From NCBI GenBank assembly GCA_903928365.1, contig CAIYQV010000217.1, forward strand, positions 1 through 5,144: DNA of 5,144 bases, given 5' to 3'. This stretch comes from an uncultured Flavobacteriia bacterium (GTDB lineage: Bacteria; Bacteroidota; Bacteroidia; Flavobacteriales_D; Crocinitomicaceae). Position numbers and translations under genes: made by a program. Positions 1 to 5,144 of this stretch are shown one piece after another; the stretch's first letter is position 1; every line of letters begins with the position of its first letter. The notes under the pieces were generated by a model, which searched no databases, was not told the origin of the DNA, and worked only from the letters and a program-made list of their open reading frames with translations.

Positions 1-1632
1 ATTCGTCACATTCTGCCAGCTTCCTCCATTATTGTATTGCCATTGGTATGGTCCAGCTGTGGAGCTGACGGTGGAAGATGCTGTTCCCGTGGAGCAAACG
101 GTCACATTAGAAGGTTGGGTTGTTATAGAAGGGGTGGTACAAGGGTTAAATGAGCATTGAATGCTTGATGTTGGAGTTACGGCTGCTACCGTTACAGTTA
201 GTGATTGGGAACCTACTGTACCCGACCAACTATTGTAGTAGGGATCAGCTGTTGTCGTTATTCCTACAGCGGCACTCGGTGTAAAAGATGTTTGTGCACA
301 GGAAGTAGGTGTTGTTCCTGTTGGGTCGGTTTTTATTATATGGTAATCGTAATCTGTCCCACCCATTATCATGGAACTCATCAGGTATCCGCCATCAGAA
401 GTCTGGCTACCCCTGGGAAGGAGTGTGGCAAGACTGAAGGTGTAATATTTGCCCCAAACATTGGTTTGTGCATTTGCAGAAACCCGATGAAGTGCATTGG
501 CAAAAACGAACGACAATGGTTTGATATACATGGACATAGTAACGAGGTCCGTACTCCCGGAAACCTCATAGATCTGTGAAATATCTACGGGATCAGGAGT
601 TCCAAAGAAAGATGAATAGGTCCAAAGGCGACTGAAAGTCGAAGACCATCCTCCCGTCCCAGCAAACTTGATGATCCATTCACGGCCATTGTCGCTTCCG
701 GCAGCGATGGGAACACCTGCACTTGTTTTGTTGATGGCAGCGAGACTTTTACTTGTTTGACTAGTGTTTGAGCTTACCGCATCATATTGCTTGTGATAAG
801 TGATATTTCCTGAAAGATCTGTTTTTAGCACCAATGCGTCTGTTGGAGTCGCATCGTCACCATCTGAGTTGGTTGCTGAGCGATGCTGATTCACATCATA
901 CTGTCCTACAGCAATGTATCCGTCAGCAGTTTCGATTACGTCATTGAAGGAGGCATCATTATAAATGCGTTCGGTTGCCGGATTTAAAGATGCCCCTGTA
1001 TAATATCGGAATACCCGATGCCAGGAGTGGTTTCCACTGGCGTCAAACTTTACGATCAATGGTGAAGCGATCTGATCTGTTTGTGAATCGCCATTCGCAT
1101 CTGTGTAAGTAATAGGTGCAAAATCAATCTCAGAACCAGCACCATCAGGATCATAACCTGTAACATATCCTACAGCGATGTAACCGCCATCGGATGTTTT
1201 CTGAACACGGTTAAGATAAGCCCCATCTGCCTCTGAGATGGAAAACTTCTTCGAAACAACAAGGTTTCCCGAGGCATCGACTCTTAGGAATACACCCGCA
1301 TTGGATTCACTCCCTCCACATAAATAGTACTCGTTTAGCGTAGCATCTTTTTTAATATCGTTGATCTGAAATCCAAGGGAACCATCATAGTACCGTTTCG
1401 ACCAAACAAGCGTACCAGTATTGTCCACTTCGGTAATCGTACCATAAATAGGAAGGAAGGTCATGTTCGTTCCTGCAAATACATATTGATCGGAAGTTAA
1501 ACTTTCAACCGCATTTCCCGGGAGATCAAACAACGCTTGATCGTAATTCACCCGGAAGGCGGTAGTGGTTTGTGAAAAGATCGACGTAATGGTTAAGAAT
1601 GTTGTCGACAGCAATAGCAATGACACTTTCAT
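1..1632 (-). CDS. Secreted propeller-repeat protein with Ig-like domain, probable T9SS cargo (3' end cut by window)
   Basis: An open frame of 544 codons runs from the ATG at 1632 to base 1 without a stop, so the C-terminus is missing. Residues 1-20 are a signal peptide: a Lys at position 2, a hydrophobic LLLLSTTFLTIT core and probable cleavage at FS/Q. Residues about 45-440 carry a degenerate repeat that alternates TSDGGYIAVGY-like strands (147-157, 235-243, 411-418) with D-x-x-G-N/T turns followed by a strand (VDNTGTLVWSK at 69, VDASGNLVVSK at 118, FDASGNHSW at 196, TDLSGNITYHK at 271, TDPTGT at 435). This resembles the propeller-like ectodomains of large Bacteroidota extracellular proteins. 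Residues 445-498 form a Thr/Ser-rich linker with Cys445, 493 and 498. From about 500 an Ig-like domain starts (TQPSNVTVC, YQWQYNNGGSWQNVTN). Such proteins usually continue with more Ig-like repeats and end in a type IX sorting domain; that end is outside the window, so export by T9SS is inferred. No enzyme motif is visible, and adhesion or a surface role is only a guess. No Shine-Dalgarno sequence precedes the start. Confidence 0.88.
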   Translation of the reverse strand, partial: MKVSLLLLSTTFLTITSIFSQTTTAFRVNYDQALFDLPGNAVESLTSDQYVFAGTNMTFLPIYGTITEVDNTGTLVWSKRYYDGSLGFQINDIKKDATLNEYYLCGGSESNAGVFLRVDASGNLVVSKKFSISEADGAYLNRVQKTSDGGYIAVGYVTGYDPDGAGSEIDFAPITYTDANGDSQTDQIASPLIVKFDASGNHSWHRVFRYYTGASLNPATERIYNDASFNDVIETADGYIAVGQYDVNQHRSATNSDGDDATPTDALVLKTDLSGNITYHKQYDAVSSNTSQTSKSLAAINKTSAGVPIAAGSDNGREWIIKFAGTGGWSSTFSRLWTYSSFFGTPDPVDISQIYEVSGSTDLVTMSMYIKPLSFVFANALHRVSANAQTNVWGKYYTFSLATLLPRGSQTSDGGYLMSSMIMGGTDYDYHIIKTDPTGTTPTSCAQTSFTPSAAVGITTTADPYYNSWSGTVGSQSLTVTVAAVTPTSSIQCSFNPCTTPSITTQPSNVTVCSTGTASSTVSSTAGPYQWQYNNGGSWQNVTN

Positions 1633-1653
1633 AGTGAGTGGATTTAATGCATG

Positions 1654-1661
1654 CAAAATTA
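1654..1661 (-). promoter_or_regulatory. Putative Bacteroidota -7 promoter box (TAATTTTG) for the secreted-protein gene
   Basis: On the minus strand TAATTTTG matches the TAnnTTTG -7 consensus of the Bacteroidota primary sigma factor exactly. It ends 21 nt before the ATG at 1632, giving an expected transcript start near 1647-1650 and a leader of about 15-18 nt. No good TTG -33 element lies at the usual distance; that region holds an A8 run (1677-1684). Such a short box can occur by chance in AT-rich DNA, but its place in the intergenic gap supports it. Confidence 0.5.
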
Positions 1662-1684
1662 GGGCAATGCGTGTTCTTTTTTTT

Positions 1685-1700
1685 GAGGGGGCACCCCCTC
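1685..1700. repeat. GC-rich perfect palindrome in the regulator/secreted-protein gap
   Basis: GAGGGGG and CCCCCTC form a perfect inverted repeat with 2 nt between the arms (a realistic RNA hairpin is 6 bp with a GCAC or GUGC tetraloop). It lies 21 nt beyond the response-regulator stop. Read on the minus strand, it is followed by A8 rather than T, so it is not a canonical intrinsic terminator for the operon; on the plus strand it is followed only by AGTTTTAAAT. It lies roughly 35-53 bp upstream of the transcript start inferred for the secreted-protein gene. It may be an operator, a U-tract-independent transcript end or a stabilising 3' hairpin; the sequence does not decide. Confidence 0.6.
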
Positions 1701-1720
1701 AGTTTTAAATATAAGAAATT

Positions 1721-2365
1721 TTATTTAATTCCGTCGATGATGGATTTGTGGTCCAGGACCCAAAGCAATAAACTGTTGTTTCTGGCATCCAGATTCAATT
1801 TCTTGCAGATCCGAGAGCGGTAATTTTCTACAGATTTAACGGAAACAAACATGAGGTCTGCAATTTCTTTGGAAGAAAGTTTCTGACTCACCAGTTTAAG
1901 GGTTTTGAGTTCAGTTCGCGTTAAAGTGCCTAAAAGTTCGGCGATGTTATCCGAAGTATCAAAGTATGGTTCGCTTTCTCTGATACTTTTAGCAAGATAT
2001 GATTTTCCACTAAGAATCGTGTGGATGCAATCGACGAGTTCCTCCGATGTGTTGTCTTTTACAACATATCCATCAGCACCGTTATAGAAAGCGAGTTTAA
2101 GCATTTCCGGATCATTGTACATGGTGAGTATAATGATCTTCGTTTCGCACTTGGCCTTACGCAGATCGGAGCAAACTTCCAAACCATTTGGTGCGGGCAT
2201 ATCAATGTCCAAGATGACAATATCCGGAATATTTGCTAGGCAATATTCGCTAACCGCCGATCCATTTTCGAATTCTATGATTTCGAGTTCCGGGAAAGAT
2301 GTTTCCAGAAGAAACCTCAGTCCGCTGCGAAAGATTGGATGGTCGTCTGCAATAGCGATCCTCAT
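1721..2365 (-). CDS. NarL/LuxR-family two-component response regulator
   Basis: This complete 214-residue cytoplasmic DNA-binding regulator has the usual length for the NarL/FixJ family. The N-terminal receiver domain (about 1-120) shows the acidic pair Asp7/Asp8, the probable phospho-acceptor Asp53 in ILDIDMP, the switch Thr81 (ILTMYND) and the conserved Lys103 (YVVKD). A linker (about 121-145) leads to a LuxR-type helix-turn-helix (about 146-205): LTRTELKTLKLVSQKLSSKE, then IADLMFVSVKSVENYRSRI, with the recognition helix around 174-189. Its start overlaps the kinase stop by 4 nt (ATGA), so the two are cotranscribed and probably translationally coupled; no separate promoter is apparent. The kinase upstream belongs to the HisKA_3 class that normally phosphorylates NarL-type regulators, so they are a cognate pair. 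The target genes are unknown; the adjacent secreted-protein gene is one candidate. All key residues are present and nothing is truncated. Confidence 0.96.
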   Translation of the reverse strand: MRIAIADDHPIFRSGLRFLLETSFPELEIIEFENGSAVSEYCLANIPDIVILDIDMPAPNGLEVCSDLRKAKCETKIIILTMYNDPEMLKLAFYNGADGYVVKDNTSEELVDCIHTILSGKSYLAKSIRESEPYFDTSDNIAELLGTLTRTELKTLKLVSQKLSSKEIADLMFVSVKSVENYRSRICKKLNLDARNNSLLLWVLDHKSIIDGIK

Positions 2366-4365
2366 GGCTTCATAGATTTGGTTAAAAACACATTCATTTT
2401 AAATCCTTTTTCATTCCCTGATTGAAAATTCACTTTGCCACCGATCTTGTCGACACGTTCTTTAATTGTGAGTAAGCCGATACCCTGAATGGATTTAACC
2501 TGTTCCCCGATCCCCTTTCCATTATCCTGATAGAGTAGTTCAAGGCCTTCTGACCCCTCGCTGATACTGATCTTCAGTGCACTCGCCTGTGCGTGTTTAA
2601 TGGTGTTGTTGATACACTCTTGTAAAATGCGGAAAAGTTGAGCTTGCGTGTCCATACTCAAAGAATGTAGATCTGTTTCTATTTCCATTGAGCAGAACAA
2701 TCCCGTATGTTCTTGAGTTTGCTCAATCAATGAATCAAGTGACCGTTCCAGACCGAGTTTTGAAATCATGGAAGGATGCAGTTCATGAGAAATATTTCGT
2801 GTTTTGTCGATCACTTCGCTGATGGCTTCATTCAGCCCTGATAAGTCACTTGTTTTACCGGAAATGTGCAAGGATAAACGTGATTTGATCATCGACAAGG
2901 ACTGTCCAAGATCATCATGCAGGTCTTTTGAAATACGTGATCGTTCCTCGTCCACATGCGCGATGAGGTCTTGAGTAAACTGTTTCTGATGGCGTCTTCG
3001 TTGCAATGTGACCCAGCTAAAGACTAGGAGTAGCGTTAAGAGAGTAACTAAGATCGAAATAAAAATAACGGATTGAATCTTGGTTTTTTCCAGTTCGTTT
3101 TCTTTGACGAGAAGTGTATTTTTATTCTTTTCGTTCTGCAATTCGTTCGCAATCTTATCCTTGCCATAGAGAATCTGCATTTGCAGGAGTTTGTCCTTAT
3201 TCGCCAGGTCCGTAATACTATCCTGATACAGGTGGTATGCCTTAGTTAGGCGCAATGCCTCTTTCATATTCCCGCTTGCTTCCTCAATATCGCCTAATTC
3301 TTTCAGATAATAAAGGATGTTCTCAGGAAAGGGATACGTTTCATTCAAGAGTTTCACCTTGAGTAAGGTGGATCTGGCAAGGGGAAGATTACCGGATTGT
3401 CTGTAAATGGAGGCTTTTAATCCATAGGCAACTCCTAAGAAATTCCATTGATGATTTTTTTCTAGAAAAAGGATTGAAGTATCGGTCATGGCATTCGCCA
3501 TTTTAAAATTACGGCTACTGAGGTATGAATCTGCCAAATTGAGATAGGCTACCCCGATTCCTGTTGGAAAACCAAGTTTTTTTGCTTCTTTAAGAGTGCT
3601 TTGGTAGTATTTGATAGATGCTTTTAATTTACCCGACTCTTTACTGATGAGTCCCAGATTGTTATTTAAATTCAGCCTTAATCTGCCTTCATCCATTCCC
3701 TGGATGATCTCCAAAGCTTTAATGAAATCTGCTTCTGCCTCCTCTACCTGACCGCCTGAGAATTTAATTAGTCCGATGTTGTTTAAGATCATAGATTGAC
3801 GATACTTATCGCCGATCTCTTCAGCGAGTTTCAATCCTTTGAAATAGTATTCAATGGATTCGTCTTTCAACTGTCGCACATCATAAATATTGCCCAGACC
3901 ATTGTAGATCTCAATAGCATTTTCCTTATATCCGTTGGTAAGAGCAGTCTTTAGATGTTTTTTGAATTTTTTTTCTGCTGTAAAGGCGTCTTCATCTGAA
4001 AGCACAAATGCCAGACGGATCTGATTCAAATTCACTAAAGAATAATTGCCTGTCTCCCTGGCCTTTGAAATGGATTGCAGGTAATATTTTTTGGCTAGTT
4101 CTGGTTGGGCAGAAAAGTAATAGAAATTGCCGTAATACTGAAGAATGATCGCTTCCTCCGAGGGCGCCTTTAATCTTCGGGCAATCTGTATGGCTTTATT
4201 TCCTTTTTTAAAAACGGTGGCAGAATCGTAGTAGGTGCTTTGCCTTATGGTCTGTTTTAATCCAGCTAGTTCTTTCCAGTCCTTACTTTGTTGTCCTATT
4301 AGAAATGTCGGGAAACCAAGCAAAAAGCAAGCAGAAAACAGATGTAGCCACACTTTGAAGCGCAT
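2362..4365 (-). CDS. TPR-containing membrane sensor histidine kinase (HisKA_3/HATPase_c, NarL-partner class)
   Basis: With the ATG at 4365 the protein has 667 residues. Residues 1-24 form a signal peptide (MRFKVWLHLF, then a hydrophobic stretch ending FLIG/QQ). About seven or eight TPR-like helical pairs fill roughly 70-384, for example ENAIEIYNGLGNIYDVRQLK at 148 and SMILNNIGLIKFSGGQVEEA at 191; they should lie in the periplasm. A charged, probably coiled-coil segment (about 385-430) leads to one membrane helix (about 431-453, IFISILVTLLTLLLVFSWV). The cytoplasmic part begins with a HisKA_3 dimerisation domain; His483 in RISKDLHDDLGQ is the probable phosphorylated residue, and NISHELHP follows at 524. 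The HATPase_c domain shows the N box (RILQECINNTIKHA, 579-592), DNGKGIG (614-620) and GIGLLTIKERV (628-638). The kinase should pass phosphate to the NarL-type regulator that overlaps its stop codon by 4 nt. An in-frame ATG at 4386 would add MECYLCI, but this hides the signal peptide start and lies upstream of the likely promoter box. The stimulus is unknown. Confidence 0.93.
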   Translation of the reverse strand: MRFKVWLHLFSACFLLGFPTFLIGQQSKDWKELAGLKQTIRQSTYYDSATVFKKGNKAIQIARRLKAPSEEAIILQYYGNFYYFSAQPELAKKYYLQSISKARETGNYSLVNLNQIRLAFVLSDEDAFTAEKKFKKHLKTALTNGYKENAIEIYNGLGNIYDVRQLKDESIEYYFKGLKLAEEIGDKYRQSMILNNIGLIKFSGGQVEEAEADFIKALEIIQGMDEGRLRLNLNNNLGLISKESGKLKASIKYYQSTLKEAKKLGFPTGIGVAYLNLADSYLSSRNFKMANAMTDTSILFLEKNHQWNFLGVAYGLKASIYRQSGNLPLARSTLLKVKLLNETYPFPENILYYLKELGDIEEASGNMKEALRLTKAYHLYQDSITDLANKDKLLQMQILYGKDKIANELQNEKNKNTLLVKENELEKTKIQSVIFISILVTLLTLLLVFSWVTLQRRRHQKQFTQDLIAHVDEERSRISKDLHDDLGQSLSMIKSRLSLHISGKTSDLSGLNEAISEVIDKTRNISHELHPSMISKLGLERSLDSLIEQTQEHTGLFCSMEIETDLHSLSMDTQAQLFRILQECINNTIKHAQASALKISISEGSEGLELLYQDNGKGIGEQVKSIQGIGLLTIKERVDKIGGKVNFQSGNEKGFKMNVFLTKSMKP

Positions 4366-4369
4366 AATA

Positions 4370-4377
4370 CAAAGATA
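4370..4377 (-). promoter_or_regulatory. Putative -7 promoter box (TATCTTTG) of the kinase-regulator operon
   Basis: TATCTTTG on the minus strand fits TAnnTTTG exactly and ends only 4 nt (TATT) before the ATG at 4365, so transcription would start at or next to that ATG, giving a leaderless mRNA. TTG triplets at 4388-4393 lie only 13-16 nt upstream of the box, closer than the roughly 17-23 nt usual for a -33 element, so the upstream half is weak. The box also helps reject the ATG at 4386, which would lie upstream of the transcript. Confidence 0.5.
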
Positions 4378-4391
4378 ACATTCCACCCAAC

Positions 4392-4420
4392 AAAAAAAGC
4401 AGCCTGGAAAGACTGCTTTT
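4392..4420 (-). terminator. Intrinsic terminator of the gcdH gene
   Basis: On the minus strand, AAAAGCAG (4420-4413) pairs perfectly with CTGCTTTT (4402-4395) around a 10-nt loop that may form two more pairs past one mismatch. The T run extends to 4392 (seven T in all). It starts 21 nt after the gcdH stop and separates this gene from the kinase-regulator operon. A second CTGCTTT copy on the plus strand (4421-4427) could pair with the same arm as an alternative. On the plus strand the U-tract is only four bases, so activity in that direction would be weak, and no plus-strand gene needs it. Confidence 0.85.
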
Positions 4421-4441
4421 CTGCTTTATGAAAAACATGTA

Positions 4442-5144
4442 TTATTTCAAATCTGGCATCTCTCTGGTGAAAGCAGGAATTCCTGTAACATCCATACCTG
4501 TGATTAATAAGTGAATGTCATGTGTACCTTCATAGGTAACCACTGATTCGAGATTCGCCATGTGACGCATGATCGAATACTCACTTGTGATTCCCATGCC
4601 ACCATGGATCTGGCGTGCCTCACGTGCAATGTTCAGAGCAATCTCTACATTGTTTCGCTTCGCCATAGATATTTGTGCCGAAGTAGCCTTGCCTTCATTG
4701 CGAAGTTGACCTAATCGGAAAGTCAATAGCTGTGCCTTCGTGATCTCTGTGATCATTTCAGCAAGTTTCTTCTGGATCAATTGGAAAGCCCCGATCGGAA
4801 CACCAAATTGTGTGCGTTCTTTGGAATAGCGAAGTGCTTGATCGTAGCAATCCATAGCCGCGCCTAATGCACCCCATGCAATACCGAAACGTGCAGAATC
4901 CAAACAGCTAAGCGGAGCTCCCAAGCCTGTTCTTCCCGGAAGGATGTTTGACTTAGGAACTTTAACATCAACAAAAATCAATTCTCCGGTTGATGATGCT
5001 CTTAGAGAAAGTTTGCCATGCATTTCTGGAGTTGAGAATCCTTCCATTCCTCTCTCGACCACCACTCCATGTATACGTCCGCTCTCATCTTTTGCCCAAA
5101 CAACAGCGATATCAGCAAATGGCGCATTGGAAATCCACATTTTA
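4442..5144 (-). CDS. gcdH: Glutaryl-CoA dehydrogenase, C-terminal part (5' end cut by window)
   Basis: The frame is open to the right edge. A Lys codon precedes the first visible Met (KMWISNAPFADIAVVWAK), matching an internal stretch of the family, so this Met at 5140 is not the start. About 233 residues of an expected 390 or so are present. GcdH is an FAD flavoenzyme that oxidises and decarboxylates glutaryl-CoA to crotonyl-CoA in lysine and tryptophan breakdown, passing electrons to electron-transfer flavoprotein. Counting from Met5140, the middle beta domain covers about 1-75 (GKLSLRASSTGELIF at 42) and the C-terminal helical domain about 80-225. It holds the FAD/dimer motif ERTQFGVP (108-115), QIHGGMGI (177-184) and VVTYEGTHDIH (200-210), in which Glu204 matches the catalytic base of human GcdH (Glu370). 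LSCLDSARFGIAWGALGA closely resembles the human enzyme, favouring GcdH over other acyl-CoA dehydrogenases. The N-terminal substrate-binding Arg is outside the window. The gene ends before a strong terminator and appears functionally unrelated to its neighbours. Confidence 0.93.
   Translation of the reverse strand, partial: KMWISNAPFADIAVVWAKDESGRIHGVVVERGMEGFSTPEMHGKLSLRASSTGELIFVDVKVPKSNILPGRTGLGAPLSCLDSARFGIAWGALGAAMDCYDQALRYSKERTQFGVPIGAFQLIQKKLAEMITEITKAQLLTFRLGQLRNEGKATSAQISMAKRNNVEIALNIAREARQIHGGMGITSEYSIMRHMANLESVVTYEGTHDIHLLITGMDVTGIPAFTREMPDLK

Noticed and set aside
381..569. Second minus-strand open frame within the secreted-protein gene
   Set aside because: It is in another frame of the same strand; the 544-codon main frame has coherent repeats and a signal peptide, while this one has no recognisable features.
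205..579. Plus-strand open frame of 124 codons
   Set aside because: It lies wholly opposite the secreted-protein gene, is Cys-rich with no domain, signal or promoter, and reads as an antisense shadow of a well-supported coding frame.
1685..1700. The palindrome as a standard intrinsic terminator of the kinase-regulator operon
   Set aside because: On the minus strand the stem is followed by A8, not T; it may still mark a 3' end by another route, so it is listed as a palindrome instead.
1638..1823. Small plus-strand frame spanning the intergenic gap and the end of the response regulator
   Set aside because: It reads through the palindrome and T8 run, has no family resemblance, and half of it is antisense to the conserved HTH domain.
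1905..2375. Three overlapping plus-strand frames opposite the response regulator
   Set aside because: All are antisense to the receiver and HTH domains, which show full family conservation on the minus strand; no independent coding evidence.
4366..4386. Upstream ATG at 4386 as start of the kinase (seven extra residues)
   Set aside because: It lies upstream of the TATCTTTG box and next to the gcdH terminator T-run, and the signal peptide begins naturally at the ATG at 4365.
5138..5140. Met at 5140 as the true start of the acyl-CoA dehydrogenase
   Set aside because: The frame stays open to the edge with a Lys codon before it, and KMWISNAPFAD matches an internal stretch of GcdH; the N-terminal domain must lie beyond the window.

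Overview
The window appears to come from a Bacteroidota chromosome (Flavobacteriia, Chitinophagia or a relative; I cannot narrow it further). The evidence is a secreted beta-propeller/Ig-like protein of the kind exported by the type IX secretion system, a TPR-fused sensor kinase typical of the phylum, two TAnnTTTG boxes like the phylum's -7 promoter element, and no clear Shine-Dalgarno sequences. All four genes lie on the minus strand, so reading order runs from the right edge to the left.

Right edge (4442-5144): the C-terminal part of an acyl-CoA dehydrogenase that best matches glutaryl-CoA dehydrogenase (GcdH, lysine/tryptophan degradation), followed by a clear intrinsic terminator (4392-4420). 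Middle (1721-4365): a two-component system. A sensor histidine kinase with a signal peptide, a periplasmic TPR array, one membrane helix and a HisKA_3/HATPase module overlaps by 4 nt a NarL/LuxR-type response regulator. The kinase start is better placed at 4365 than at the first in-frame ATG (4386), because a promoter-like TATCTTTG box ends 4 nt before the 4365 ATG. This suggests a leaderless or nearly leaderless mRNA. Left (1-1632): the first 544 codons of a large secreted protein with propeller-like repeats and the start of an Ig-like domain, cut by the window edge.

The 88-bp gap between the regulator and the secreted-protein gene holds a GC-rich perfect palindrome (1685-1700) and a TAATTTTG box (1654-1661). 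The palindrome lacks the U-tract of a terminator on the minus strand and sits about where an activator would bind upstream of that box. The kinase and regulator almost certainly work together. A link to the secreted protein is only a proximity-based hypothesis, and gcdH looks like an unrelated separate unit. I found no RNA genes, mobile elements, CRISPR arrays or obviously novel system; the most interesting points are the start/promoter arrangement and the palindrome.
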